NCBI RefSeq assembly: GCF_001591805.1
Contig: NZ_BCVP01000024.1
Coordinates: 1 to 64,000 of the forward strand
Direction of reading: 5' to 3'
Length of the DNA: 64,000 nucleotides
Source of the DNA: Neobacillus novalis NBRC 102450
GTDB taxonomy: Bacteria; Bacillota; Bacilli; Bacillales; Cytobacillaceae
This document shows positions 51,808 through 61,085 of the stretch, in pieces (position 1 is the first letter of the stretch; each line of letters starts with the position of its first letter). The notes under the pieces are model-generated. The model made no database searches. It worked only from the letters and a program-made list of their open reading frames with translations, and was not told where the DNA came from. The translations under genes and the position numbers were made by a program.

Positions 51808-51969
51808 ATGGATGATACAACGAAAATAATTGAATGGATTCAGTCCTTGCCTTCGAAGAAACAAAAGGAATTTAAAGAAGCAATGTTGGATTTGAATGAA
51901 ATCCAAGAAACAGACCCAGATCATTTTAATCAAAGTGTAAAAAAAATAAGCGAAATGGTTAGACATTAA
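51808..51969 (+). CDS. Small hypothetical protein, 53 residues
   Basis: MDDTTKIIEWIQSLPSKKQK... runs 53 codons with a good AAAAGGAGTGG ribosome site seven bases ahead. The product is acidic and helical, ending SVKKISEMVRH. Not recognised. It is divergent from the XRE gene, an arrangement common for a regulator and its target. Confidence 0.6.
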   Translation: MDDTTKIIEWIQSLPSKKQKEFKEAMLDLNEIQETDPDHFNQSVKKISEMVRH

Positions 51970-52744
51970 AATGGATTATCACTCTATAATGGACTTGAAA
52001 TCCCAGGAGGTTTATTCCGTAATTTGGATGTATACATAATGGTTCACCTCCTTTCTCGGCTAAAGAAAGGGGGGATTACCCTTAGTAGCGAGAGAGAGGT
52101 AGTTGGAAGGGTGATTCAGTAATAACTTGAATCACCTTTCCTTTTTGCATTTTCAGGGCATTTTAAACGAAAGAGGGTACATAGGCATTAAAAATCACAT
52201 AAAATAGGGTACATCCCATGTTTTTTTTGGTTCAAAAGCTGTACATATACTTAACCGCTACTATAAAAGAGAAATGGTATCACAAAGGAAACGGAAACTG
52301 TTCATATTTTAACAGTTTCTATGTTTATTGTGCCTTGGTATTTTCATATGTCTGGACAAAACGGGTGAAAGCATCAATATTATGAAATTCATAAACCTCG
52401 TCGTGTTTTTCCCTCCTCTAACAGCCACAATATCCGTTACAACAAGACATATGAGAAATATTGAAAAATAGCCATGTAAGGTAGTTTTGATCGAATCCGT
52501 AAATTGATGATCTTTCAATGGTTGAAATGCTTACAATCCGTTATAACAAGACATATTGACCGATAGTCACAGCTTACTGTTTGTCCTTAAATAGTAGAAT
52601 AGGCGTGTTATCCGATTTAACAAGACATAATGAATAAATCCCGTCATTATCAGGAAAAAAGAAATACATTATTTCCAATTCTTTGCTAAAATAGGACTAT
52701 AGGCAATACAAAGGACGTATCCAGAGCAGAATGGAGGGATTTAA
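51970..52744. other. Non-coding region upstream of hsdR with three 20-bp direct repeats
   Basis: No gene is supported. A 14-bp stem terminator (GGAAGGGTGATTCA / TGAATCACCTTTCC, 52105-52141, then TTTTTG) is preceded by a CCTTTCT/AGAAAGG hairpin near 52050-52072. Three direct repeats TCCGTTACAACAAGACATAT (52433-52452), TCCGTTATAACAAGACATAT (52537-52556) and TCCGATTTAACAAGACATAA (52611-52630) lie further on, with a weak inverted match at 52345-52364. Confidence 0.7.
52105..52147 (+). terminator. Terminator downstream of the 53-residue gene
   Basis: A 14-bp stem with one mismatch and a nine-base loop is followed by TTTTTG on the plus strand. Confidence 0.8.
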
Positions 52745-55108
52745 TTGAAAAAAGGCTATTCGGAACGAGATATATGTACGAAGTTTATTACTCCTTCCCT
52801 TGTAAATGCAGGGTGGGATTTACATAAGCAAATTCGAGAGGAAGTAACCTTTACGGCTGGGCGGATAGTGGTCAAAGGTAATAAGCATACACGAAAAAAA
52901 GCAAAGCGTGCCGATTATATTTTGTCATATAAATCTAACTTACCGCTTGCTGTTGTCGAGGCGAAGGATGATACCCATTCTGTTGGAGATGGAATGCAAC
53001 AGGCTTTAGAATATGCCGAGATGTTGGACATTCCTTTTGTCTTCAGTTCAAATGGAAAGGGATTTCTATTTCACGATAAGACAGGGCTAAGTGGGCAAGT
53101 CGAGCGGGAATTGACAATGGAGCAATTCCCTTCCCCCGAAAAACTTTGGGGCATGTATAAGGTTTGGAAGGGCATTGGGGAAGTGGAAGAAAGATTTATT
53201 ACACAAGATTATTTCTCCTATTCCAATGGCAAGGCTCCACGTTACTATCAGCGTATTTCCGTAAATAGGGTGGTTGAGGCAATTGCAAAAGGACAAAATC
53301 GAGTGTTGCTCGTATCCGCCACGGGTACTGGTAAGACACTAATCGCATTCCAAACAATTTACCGTTTATGGAAATCACGCTTGAAGAAGCGAATCTTGTT
53401 CCTTGCCGACCGAAACATTCTTGTAGACCAGACAATGGCAAACGACTTTAAGCACTTTGGCGACAAGATGACAAAAATCAAGAATCGAAAGATAGATAAG
53501 TCTTACGAGATTTACCTGGCACTATATCAAGGAGTTACGGGAACGGATGAATGGAAGAATATTTATAAAGAGTTCTCTCCTGAATTTTTTGATTTAATTG
53601 TTATTGACGAGTGCCACAGGGGGAGTGCGAGAGAAGATAGTGCTTGGCGGGAGATTCTTGAATATTTTTCGAGTGCGTCTCAGATTGGTTTGACTGCAAC
53701 TCCAAAAGAAACGAAAGACGTATCTAACATTGATTACTTTGGAGAGCCAATCTATACCTATAGCCTTAAACAAGGCATTCAAGACGGCTTCCTGGCTCCT
53801 TATCGTGTTATCCGCTATACCATTGATAAAGATGTTGAAGGATGGCGTCCAGAACAGGGGCAGAGGGATAAATACGGGGAAATTATTGATGACCGTATCT
53901 ATAATGTGAAGGACTTTGACCGCTCGCTTATAATGGAGCAGCGGAACGCTGCGATAGCAAAGAAAGTAACAGAATACCTGAAAAAGACCGATCGGTATCA
54001 GAAGACCATTATGTTTTGTGTAAATATAAATCATGCAGAACGCATGAGGCAAGCTATGGTAAATGAAAACGCTGATTTAGTTGCTGAAAACCATAAATAC
54101 ATCATGCGGATCACAGGTGACAATGACGAGGGTAAGGCAGAGTTAGACAACTTTATTGACCCAAACAGTAAATATCCCGTTATTGCTATTACATCGAAAC
54201 TTATGACAACAGGAGTCGACGCTCAAACATGCAAACTTATTGTTTTGGATTCCAATATCACAAGTATGACGGAGTTTAAACAGATTATTGGACGAGGGAC
54301 CCGAATTAACGAAGAACATGGTAAATTTTCATTTACAATAATGGACTTTCGAGGCGTCACCAATTTGTTTGCTGATCCTGAATTCGATGGTGACCCAGTA
54401 CAGATATATAATCCTGGGGAGGGTGACGACCCTGTTCCTCCAGAAGATGGTGATGATAATCCTGATGATGGAGGAAATAACCCACCAGGAGGTGGACAAG
54501 GCTCTGATGATGGCGACGAAGGATCAGGCGGTGGAGGAGAAAAGCCACGAATTTATTACGTTAATAACGTAAAGGTTCAGGTTATCAATGAACGTGTTCA
54601 GTATTATGGAGTTGACGGCAAACTCATTACTGAATCTTTGACAGACTATACGAAGAAAACAGTTCAGAAAGAATTCTCTTCTCTTAATGAATTCTTACAA
54701 TCATGGAACAATGTTGATAGAAAAGAAATAATCCTTGAAGAACTCTTAGAGCAAGGGGTATTGTTAGACGAACTGGAGGAAGAAGTCGGGAAAGATTTTG
54801 ATCCATTTGATCTTATTTGTCATGTTGCCTTTGATCAAAAGCCGCTAACTCGACGAGAACGTGCAATGAACGTCAAGAAGCGAGATTCCTTTTCAAAATA
54901 TGGGGAACAGGCGAGGGCTGTTTTGGAGGCATTATTGGATAAATATGCCGATGAAGGCATTGAAAATATTGAAGGTATGGAAGTGCTAAAACTACGTCCA
55001 TTTGATACAATGGGGTCGCTGATGGAAATAGTAAAGAGCTTCGGTGGAAAGCAAAAGTATATCCAAGCGGTTCATGAGTTACAACAACAAATTTACATCA
55101 CAGCATAG
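52745..55108 (+). CDS. hsdR: Type I restriction endonuclease subunit R (HsdR, EcoEI-like)
   Basis: The 787-residue motor-nuclease subunit translocates DNA and cleaves far from the site when unmethylated. The nuclease core is near the N-terminus (D57, then E72-A-K74). A YYQR Q-motif (167-170), Walker A ATGTGKT (192-198), DECH (288-291), TATP (317-320) and QIIGRGTR (513-520) make up the SF2 motor. Residues 557-600 are an unusual Asp/Gly/Pro-rich linker before the C-terminal EcoEI_R_C-type domain that binds HsdM. TTG start is behind GGAGGG. hsdMS follows after 24 bp. It appears intact. Confidence 0.95.
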   Translation: MKKGYSERDICTKFITPSLVNAGWDLHKQIREEVTFTAGRIVVKGNKHTRKKAKRADYILSYKSNLPLAVVEAKDDTHSVGDGMQQALEYAEMLDIPFVFSSNGKGFLFHDKTGLSGQVERELTMEQFPSPEKLWGMYKVWKGIGEVEERFITQDYFSYSNGKAPRYYQRISVNRVVEAIAKGQNRVLLVSATGTGKTLIAFQTIYRLWKSRLKKRILFLADRNILVDQTMANDFKHFGDKMTKIKNRKIDKSYEIYLALYQGVTGTDEWKNIYKEFSPEFFDLIVIDECHRGSAREDSAWREILEYFSSASQIGLTATPKETKDVSNIDYFGEPIYTYSLKQGIQDGFLAPYRVIRYTIDKDVEGWRPEQGQRDKYGEIIDDRIYNVKDFDRSLIMEQRNAAIAKKVTEYLKKTDRYQKTIMFCVNINHAERMRQAMVNENADLVAENHKYIMRITGDNDEGKAELDNFIDPNSKYPVIAITSKLMTTGVDAQTCKLIVLDSNITSMTEFKQIIGRGTRINEEHGKFSFTIMDFRGVTNLFADPEFDGDPVQIYNPGEGDDPVPPEDGDDNPDDGGNNPPGGGQGSDDGDEGSGGGGEKPRIYYVNNVKVQVINERVQYYGVDGKLITESLTDYTKKTVQKEFSSLNEFLQSWNNVDRKEIILEELLEQGVLLDELEEEVGKDFDPFDLICHVAFDQKPLTRRERAMNVKKRDSFSKYGEQARAVLEALLDKYADEGIENIEGMEVLKLRPFDTMGSLMEIVKSFGGKQKYIQAVHELQQQIYITA

Positions 55109-55132
55109 AATTAGATACAGTGGAGGAACAGT

Positions 55133-57403
55133 ATGTCTATAACAAATGTAATCAAAACAATTCAAGACATCATGAGGCAAGACGTAGGAGTTGATGGAGA
55201 CGCTCAGCGGATTGCACAGTTGGTATGGATGATCTTCCTGAAGATATTCGCTGACAAAGAAGCGGAATTGGAACTTATTGAAGACGACTACCAGTCCCCT
55301 CTTCCAGACCATTTACGTTGGGAGAATTGGGCTTCTGATGCGGAAGGAATGACTGGGGATGAGTTATTGAATTTCGTCAATAACACACTTTTCCCTTCCT
55401 TAAAGGAACTACCAGACGTAGAAGAAGGTTCAAGGGGCTTTATTATTCGTGAAGTCTTTCAAGACAGCTACAATTACATGAAAAGTGGCACCTTGATGCG
55501 TCAAATTATCAACAAAATCAATGAAATTGACTTTAATAGTTCCGATGATCGCCACTTATTCAATGATTTTTATGAGTCCTTTTTAAAAGACCTGCAGTCC
55601 GCAGGCAACGCAGGTGAATTCTATACAATAAGGGCAGTTACACAATTTATGGTGGATATTATAAACCCACAATTGGGTGAAAAAGTAATGGACCCTGCTT
55701 GCGGGACTGGTGGCTTTTTGAAAAGCACTATTGAGCATTTAATGAGTCAAGCTAAAACTGCAGAAGAAAGGAAATTTGCCCAAAGCTCTGTCTATGGCAT
55801 TGAGAAGAAACAGCTACCACATGTATTGGCAACCACCAATTTGATTTTACATGATGTTGATTTACCAAATATCCGCCATGACAATTCACTATCACGCCCT
55901 ATACGTGATTATGGAAGTGGTGATAAGGTAGACATCATTCTGACGAACCCACCGTTTGGAGGTATTGAAGAAGAAGGAATTCAATCCAACTTTCCTGTGA
56001 GTTTCCGTACGAAGGAGACAGCAGACCTTTTCATGGTACTTATTCTAACATTGCTTAAAGAGAATGGTCGTGGAGCGGTGGTCTTACCAGATGGTTTCTT
56101 ATTTGGCGATGGTGTTAAGAACAGAATTAAGGAAAAGTTGTTGGAAGAATGCAATTTACATACGATTGTTCGTCTCCCTCACGGTGTTTTTGCCCCATAC
56201 ACGGGTATCAAAACTAATTTGTTATTCTTCCAAAAGGGAGAGCCTACAAAAGAAATATGGTTTTTTGAACACCCATACCCAGAGGGACAGAAGTCTTATA
56301 GTAAAACAAGACCAATTCGTACTGAAGAGTTCAATTTGGAAAAGCAATGGTGGAATAATAGAGTGGAGAACGAGTACGCTTGGAAGGTATCTATTGAGGA
56401 AATTAAATCAAAAGGATATAACTTGGATTTCAAAAATCCCCATTCTATTGAAGACGAGTTAATAGCCCCCGATATTGCGTTAGATAATTATATGTTTAGC
56501 CTAACAAATCTAAAGATAGCTAAGGAAGAATTACTTGAACAATTAACCCCCGTCACTAAAGATGTTCCAAGTATTGAATTGTTTGTAAAGCAGTTTCATG
56601 ATGTTATCAAATCGGAAATCGATGTTGGCTTATTAGAGAGGTTTATACTTCAAATAGCTTTCAGAGGGAACTTAGTAGGTGAAAATGAAGACGATGAACC
56701 AGTTTCAAAGTTGTTATCAAAAATTATTGACAAAAAACAACGGCTTTTAAGTGAAAAAAAAATCAAAAGAGAAAAACCATTGTTGCCGATTTCGAATGAC
56801 GAAGTTCCCTATAAAATACCAGACCATTGGCAGTGGGAACGGATAGGAAATTGTATTTTGTCTGTTATTGGAGGAGGTACTCCATCGAAACAGAATCCTC
56901 AATATTGGAACGGAGAAATTCCGTGGGCAAGCGTAAAGGATTTAAAGAACAATATGTATTTGGAGAAAACTGTGGATTCTATTACACAAGAGGGTTTGGA
57001 AAATAGTAGCTCAAACCTTATTCAAGCGGGAAATATTATATTATCGACCAGAATGGGGTTAGGGAAAATCCAGATTAACAGCATAGATGTTGCTATCAAT
57101 CAAGACCTAAAAGCAATCTATCTTCCAGAAGAAATTCTAAAGGAATATTTCTACTATTTCTACAAAGGTTTAGATATGAAGGGAACTGGAACAGGAACAA
57201 CCGTAGAAGGTATCAAACAGGCAGAATTACTAAATATGTTAGTTCCGATTCCACCTACGGCTGAACAAGAGAGAATTGTGGAGAAAATAAAGGAATTGTT
57301 CGTCTTGTGCGATAAGTTAAAGAGGGAAATTGAGAGTTGTGAATATCATAGACAAAAGTTTGTAAGAACCATGTTACAAGATACAATGAATAAAGCGGAT
57401 TAG
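55133..57403 (+). CDS. hsdMS: Fused type I methyltransferase and half-size specificity subunit (HsdM-HsdS)
   Basis: A 756-residue fusion. Residues 1-470 are an N6-adenine methyltransferase with helical N-domain, SAM motif DPACGTGGF (187-195) and catalytic NPPF (272-275). Residues from about 480 are HsdS-like: a conserved helix (LLERFILQIAFRGNLV ... LLSKII), one target-recognition domain (about 560-700, WERIGNCILSVIGGGTPSK; STRMGLGKI) and a second conserved helix (PTAEQERIVEKIKELFVLCD). Normal HsdS has two TRDs, and here only one is present. No separate hsdS is found. Two fusion molecules would supply two identical TRDs. Confidence 0.93.
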   Translation: MSITNVIKTIQDIMRQDVGVDGDAQRIAQLVWMIFLKIFADKEAELELIEDDYQSPLPDHLRWENWASDAEGMTGDELLNFVNNTLFPSLKELPDVEEGSRGFIIREVFQDSYNYMKSGTLMRQIINKINEIDFNSSDDRHLFNDFYESFLKDLQSAGNAGEFYTIRAVTQFMVDIINPQLGEKVMDPACGTGGFLKSTIEHLMSQAKTAEERKFAQSSVYGIEKKQLPHVLATTNLILHDVDLPNIRHDNSLSRPIRDYGSGDKVDIILTNPPFGGIEEEGIQSNFPVSFRTKETADLFMVLILTLLKENGRGAVVLPDGFLFGDGVKNRIKEKLLEECNLHTIVRLPHGVFAPYTGIKTNLLFFQKGEPTKEIWFFEHPYPEGQKSYSKTRPIRTEEFNLEKQWWNNRVENEYAWKVSIEEIKSKGYNLDFKNPHSIEDELIAPDIALDNYMFSLTNLKIAKEELLEQLTPVTKDVPSIELFVKQFHDVIKSEIDVGLLERFILQIAFRGNLVGENEDDEPVSKLLSKIIDKKQRLLSEKKIKREKPLLPISNDEVPYKIPDHWQWERIGNCILSVIGGGTPSKQNPQYWNGEIPWASVKDLKNNMYLEKTVDSITQEGLENSSSNLIQAGNIILSTRMGLGKIQINSIDVAINQDLKAIYLPEEILKEYFYYFYKGLDMKGTGTGTTVEGIKQAELLNMLVPIPPTAEQERIVEKIKELFVLCDKLKREIESCEYHRQKFVRTMLQDTMNKAD

Positions 57404-57434
57404 AAGGCGTGCAGTCTGAAAGAATTAAGTTTGG

Positions 57435-57460
57435 GTGGCTCTTCTTTGGAAGAAGCCACC
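57435..57460. terminator. Hairpin after hsdMS
   Basis: GGTGGCT-TCTT...AAGA-AGCCACC forms an 11-bp stem 32 bases after the hsdMS stop. It has no T-run, so termination is uncertain. Confidence 0.45.
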
Positions 57461-57567
57461 TAATAGTAATTTGGTTAAACAAATGTAACGGTGCTTCATC
57501 TATCAGGATTTGAAGAAAAAGGTTAAAACAACTTCGTTTATCCTATATTTTTATATAGGGATTTCTC

Positions 57568-57801
57568 TTACAAAAGGAGCCGTTTTGCTTGCAAACGAAC
57601 CTTCTTAAAGTCGGTTTCCAACTTTTCCTGGCAATAGGTGTGATGATCAAATGCTTCCTTCCAAATGTCACACCTTTCCCAAAACCGATTTACTTCAGTC
57701 TTAAATTCCTCTACTGTCATATCCTTGTACGTTCTACCACTTTCCAAAAATTCGTATAATGAAACGAATGCAAGAACGTATCTTTCTGCGAGATTTTCCA
57801 T
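57568..57801 (-). CDS. Hypothetical protein, 77 residues
   Basis: MENLAERYVLAFVSLYEFLE... is a helical, charged protein without recognised domain, ending FKKVRLQAKRLLL. The ATG at 57801 follows AAGGAGGCGATTTATTGTA, so the 17 codons open upstream are discarded. It lies 58 bp downstream of, and on the same strand as, the 241-residue XRE gene. These two could be a regulator-partner pair, possibly toxin-antitoxin-like, but this is inference only. Confidence 0.65.
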   Translation of the reverse strand: MENLAERYVLAFVSLYEFLESGRTYKDMTVEEFKTEVNRFWERCDIWKEAFDHHTYCQEKLETDFKKVRLQAKRLLL

Positions 57802-57859
57802 TACAATAAATCGCCTCCTTTTGAATCTCCACTTTATTGCCGAATAAATCATAAAGTCC

Positions 57860-58585
57860 TTAAAAGGATGTTTTACAGCTAAGTGATTTGAACTGATACC
57901 TCACAAGCCCTGTCAAGTCGGTAATGGATAATTCAACGGTTAAACCCTTCTTAGCAAGAAGGCTTAAAAGGGCATGGTTACCGCCCTTTGCAGTCTTCCA
58001 CTTGTGTGAAAATATGCCAACGACATCGTTAGTATCGTATAAAGGAGCCAGATTAGGCACCTTCTTAATTACCACAATATTTAATCCATCTTTCTCCTCT
58101 GTCCTCGTCAAATCATTTTCCAATAATATCCTCAAATAATCATAGGCTTGCCTATACTTCTTAACAAAGGTTTTATCTCCATCATCAAGAGGGACAAAAT
58201 CCATTTTTTCAATGTGATGTTCAGGGTAACTCGCCATATGACCAATTATGTGTCTCAAGATTCCATCATTCTGGGCTTCGACATTTATTTCTAAATGTGC
58301 TTTTACATAATTAGTAGGGAGGAGCAAGTTAAGGCTTACCGAGTAGGTTAGTTTGTTTAGGTTTTCTTGTTCATCTTCAATGTGGAATTTTACCAATTCC
58401 TGAATATCAATTTCTAAAGTATTTGCCAGTTTTTGCATTGTCAAAATGGTTGGGTTTCGATTCGTGCCATTTTCCAGTCTTGCTATAAGGGATTCATTAA
58501 CCCGTGAAAGAGTGGCTAATTCCTTAATGCTCCAATTCTTGTAAATTCGTGCTTCTTTTAATACTTCTCCGAATGATTTTTCCAT
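57860..58585 (-). CDS. XRE-family regulator with large C-terminal domain
   Basis: A 241-residue protein. An N-terminal XRE helix-turn-helix (LKEARIYKNWSIKELATLSR ... RLENGTNRNPTILTMQKLAN, about 8-65) is joined to a C-terminal region of unknown fold (about 85-241) that may sense a ligand or bind a partner. ATG at 58585 follows GGAGGAGAACC; upstream codons in frame lie before that site. Not recognised beyond the HTH. Confidence 0.8.
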   Translation of the reverse strand: MEKSFGEVLKEARIYKNWSIKELATLSRVNESLIARLENGTNRNPTILTMQKLANTLEIDIQELVKFHIEDEQENLNKLTYSVSLNLLLPTNYVKAHLEINVEAQNDGILRHIIGHMASYPEHHIEKMDFVPLDDGDKTFVKKYRQAYDYLRILLENDLTRTEEKDGLNIVVIKKVPNLAPLYDTNDVVGIFSHKWKTAKGGNHALLSLLAKKGLTVELSITDLTGLVRYQFKSLSCKTSF

Positions 58586-58846
58586 GGTTCTCCTCCATAC
58601 TTTTTTCAACCGACTAATTTGACACAGCAATACTAATATGAACCGTTATACATCACCTCCTTTTTTATGTAAAAAATAATTTACAACAAAATAAAAGCAC
58701 CTTACCGAAAACGGTAAAGTGCTAAAAAAATCCCTTTAAATTTACAAAAAAATCGTAAATACATAAAAATCACATCTGTCTGTTTTTCTTACATTATAAC
58801 TTATTCTTCATTTCAATGAAAATCTTCCGATACCTTTAGATTGATA
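58586..58846. other. Right-end non-coding region of the first element
   Basis: AT-rich DNA between the XRE gene and attR1. It contains a minus-strand terminator-like hairpin (58697-58723) and, at its right edge, the 8-bp terminal inverted repeat CGATACCT (58828-58835). No gene is seen. Confidence 0.6.
58690..58723 (-). terminator. Terminator-like hairpin near the right end
   Basis: On minus, AGCACTTTACCG-TTT-TCGGTAAGGTGCT is followed by TTTATTTTG. No minus-strand gene ends here, so it may insulate the element from transcripts entering across attR1 or end a short RNA. Confidence 0.6.
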
Positions 58847-58850
58847 CGGG

Positions 58851-58879
58851 GAACCGTACCATAAATAGGGGTAGTTTTT
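58851..58879 (+). repeat. attR1: attR1, internal attachment repeat
   Basis: The copy begins GAACCGTACCATAAATAGGG and ends GTTTTT. In the rlmH frame it re-encodes Y-G-E-P-Y-H-K-stop although no gene precedes it. It matches attL at 23 of 29 and attR2 at 26 of 29 positions. Confidence 0.85.
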
Positions 58880-58924
58880 ATACATGAATTCTATCTATTG
58901 GTCGAGGAATTTGTACAAAAGTAT

Positions 58925-58976
58925 AGGCTAAACAAGATATATTATTTTTGGCCTACTTGTTTAGCCTGCCTTTTTT
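58925..58976 (+). terminator. Terminator just right of attR1
   Basis: A perfect 12-bp stem AGGCTAAACAAG / CTTGTTTAGCCT with a 19-base loop is followed by GCCTTTTTTG on plus. No plus-strand gene reads into it now. It would end the rlmH transcript if the first element excised. Confidence 0.85.
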
Positions 58977-59068
58977 GTCTAATGTGCTTTAGATATTCAT
59001 ATAACAAATTGTGTGGTTAACTAATAAGAGTAAGATGCATGAGATCTCCTTAGTTTCTTTGCAGAGGT

Positions 59069-59788
59069 TTATCCTTTAGTAGAGATTGCCTTCAACTTTT
59101 CATAACTGTTAGAATCATCATGTTTAAGTCTGCCGTCTTCCATTTGATACACTTTATCGCAGTATTCCAGCATTCGTTCGTCATGGGTAACCATGATCGC
59201 TGCCTTGTTTCTTGTTTTTGCTTCGTTGGCTATGAGTTGAACCACTTCATGAGCCCTTTTCGAATCAAGACTTGCTGTTGGCTCGTCTGCCAGAATAATT
59301 GATGGATTGTTCATAAAAGCACGAGCAATTGCCGTACGCTGTCGTTCTCCTCCAGATAGCTGTTCAGGTAATTTTCCCAGTTTTGCTGCTAAACCGAGAC
59401 TCTGTAATAATTCCTTTGCATATTCCTTATCCGCTTTTGCAAGTTTTCCTGCCATTCTTTTCACTACAAGTAGTTGTTCTAGAACATTTAAATAGGGGAC
59501 AAGATTACTGGTTTGTAAGATAAATCCAATTTCCTCCAGCCGCAATTGCGCTAAATCCTTAGGTTTTAATTCATTAAGGTTCTTACCGTTAAGAATGACC
59601 TCACCTTTAGATGGATGGAGCAATGCTCCTGCAATAGCTAGAAATGTGCTTTTTCCTGAACCTGATGGGCCAATGACGGCAATAAACTCACCTTGTTCCA
59701 CCGTTAGGGAGATTTCATCAAGGGCAAGAACTTGGTTTTCACCCTGTTGATACAGTTTTGAGACATTTTTAAATTGTATTCCTGACAT
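59069..59788 (-). CDS. ABC transporter ATP-binding protein (MacB/LolD-like)
   Basis: The 239-residue ATPase has Walker A IGPSGSGKSTF, Q-loop, signature LSGGERQRTAIARA, Walker B IILADEPTASLD and the H-loop MVTHDERM. It powers the FtsX-type permease encoded just upstream; the permease stop and this start overlap as TAATG. This class exports or removes antimicrobial peptides or lipophilic compounds in Firmicutes. The substrate is not deducible. Confidence 0.93.
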   Translation of the reverse strand: MSGIQFKNVSKLYQQGENQVLALDEISLTVEQGEFIAVIGPSGSGKSTFLAIAGALLHPSKGEVILNGKNLNELKPKDLAQLRLEEIGFILQTSNLVPYLNVLEQLLVVKRMAGKLAKADKEYAKELLQSLGLAAKLGKLPEQLSGGERQRTAIARAFMNNPSIILADEPTASLDSKRAHEVVQLIANEAKTRNKAAIMVTHDERMLEYCDKVYQMEDGRLKHDDSNSYEKLKAISTKG

Positions 59789-60909
59789 TATTCCATCCTC
59801 CCGATCGCTTGAAGTGGGTCTATTTTTGTAATTTTTCGAACGGAAACCAATGAACTCAGAATCGAAATGACAAGTAATAAAAGGGCATAAAGGATAACTA
59901 ATTTAAGATCAAGTGAAAATGGCATTTCATCCGGAAGAATAAGGGCCGTCCCATAAGTTAACAAGATTCCTGCTGCAATACTAATAAATGATAATAGAAA
60001 TACTTGAGATACAATGGCTCTACCAAGGAAACGATTGCTGGCGCCAATGGCTTTCAAGATGCCAAATTGATTTGATTTTTGCAAGGTAAGCACGTAGAAG
60101 AATACACCCAGTACAAATGCCGAGATGGCCAATAGGAAAGCAAGCATCATCATAATCGTGCCATTTTCTTCTTTATAACCAGGCATACCCTGGACGGCTG
60201 TGCTCTTGGTTACTGTTTCCGTATTCTTGAATAACTGATTTAGTTTCTCAGAATCGATATTTTCTCCTTGCAGCATAATCGCATTTACAGGTTTCTCAAT
60301 TCCTTTATTAGAACCAGGTGCGGCAAATTGAATAGAGCGCCATTTATCCAGTGTAGTAAAAATTGCAGGTAAATGATTATATGTTTCATTTTTAACAAAC
60401 CCCACAATTTTCATTTTTTCTAATGACCCTTCTATCTTCAGCGTATCACCAATCTTAAAGCCCTTTTTCTTTAAAGTTTCATTAGCGATCACTTCCAAAG
60501 GTTTATTTGCTTGAAGCGGCTTTCCGTCAAACACATTGGGTTCTAGAAAACTATCGGGTGTTATTCCCAATATAGCAATATCTACTTTTTCGTTAGTCTC
60601 AGAATCAGAATTATTAAGTACGGTGCCCATGGTTGCACCCATTGCTGATGCAGCTGAAACATTAGGTTGGCTTTCTAGTTTCTCTGCCAATAATTCACTC
60701 AATAACGATCGACTCATAGAGGCTCTTGATCCATCTTCAAAGGTCACATAATTGGCATCCATATTTTTAAATGTTGCCGCACTAAGAGTGGAAAGGCCGT
60801 TACCTAACCCAGATAGAATGAATACCAACCAAGCAATCAGGACAGTTATAACACCAATCATCAGAAACCGTAATTTACCATGCTTTAACTCTTTTATAGC
60901 AAGAAACAA
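59788..60909 (-). CDS. ABC transporter permease, FtsX/MacB type
   Basis: The 373-residue permease has an N-terminal membrane helix (FLMIGVITVLIAWLVFILSG), a large extracytoplasmic MacB-like domain (about 45-245) and three C-terminal helices (MMMLAFLLAISAFVLGVFFY; VFLLSFISIAAGILLTYGTA; LVILYALLLLVISILSSLVS). One such chain plus one ATPase forms a dimeric exporter of the DevC/MacB class. TTG start is behind AAAGGAGTG. A strong promoter and two dyads lie directly upstream. Confidence 0.92.
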   Translation of the reverse strand: MFLAIKELKHGKLRFLMIGVITVLIAWLVFILSGLGNGLSTLSAATFKNMDANYVTFEDGSRASMSRSLLSELLAEKLESQPNVSAASAMGATMGTVLNNSDSETNEKVDIAILGITPDSFLEPNVFDGKPLQANKPLEVIANETLKKKGFKIGDTLKIEGSLEKMKIVGFVKNETYNHLPAIFTTLDKWRSIQFAAPGSNKGIEKPVNAIMLQGENIDSEKLNQLFKNTETVTKSTAVQGMPGYKEENGTIMMMLAFLLAISAFVLGVFFYVLTLQKSNQFGILKAIGASNRFLGRAIVSQVFLLSFISIAAGILLTYGTALILPDEMPFSLDLKLVILYALLLLVISILSSLVSVRKITKIDPLQAIGRME

Positions 60910-60939
60910 TGTACGTCACTCCTTTAATGTAAATATGAT

Positions 60940-60998
60940 TAATCACGTGTGATTATTAAAATGATACTAGTTTTTTATTGATTAGTCAACCGTGACTA
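60940..60998 (-). promoter_or_regulatory. Promoter and paired operators of the ABC transporter operon
   Basis: On minus, TTGACT (60989-60984) and TATCAT (60966-60961) are 17 bp apart. A dyad TAGTCA-ACCG-TGACTA (60983-60998) overlaps the -35, and a second dyad TAATCAC-GT-GTGATTA (60940-60955) covers the start-site region. The layout is that of a repressed promoter, and the PadR protein encoded just upstream is the likely repressor (inference). Confidence 0.7.
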
Positions 60999-61085
60999 TA
61001 TGGTTAAAATATGATAATTTTTTATTGAGATTCAAATAAAAAAGGAACCCTCGGTCGGTTCCATTGATTCATATGGGTATTAAAT

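Larger units (their letters stand above)
45693..58879. mobile_element. SCC-like integrative element carrying type I restriction-modification
   Basis: About 13.2 kb bounded by imperfect 29-bp direct repeats (45693 and 58851) and 8-bp terminal inverted repeats. It encodes a serine recombinase at the left end reading outward into rlmH, two decayed recombinase paralogues, small unknown genes, a replication-protein homologue, XRE regulators and HsdR plus an HsdM-S fusion. Gene content and orientation break the otherwise conserved Bacillus order. Insertion at rlmH with a serine recombinase is the hallmark of staphylococcal cassette chromosomes. No mec or known resistance gene is seen. Confidence 0.85.

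Noticed and set aside
52433..52630. CRISPR array
   Set aside because: Only three 20-bp units, offsets of 104 and 74 bp, imperfect repeats and no cas genes in the window.
45606..58879. Prophage
   Set aside because: Apart from the integrase and one replication-like gene there are no capsid, tail, terminase or lysis genes; the ends and site fit an SCC-type cassette better.
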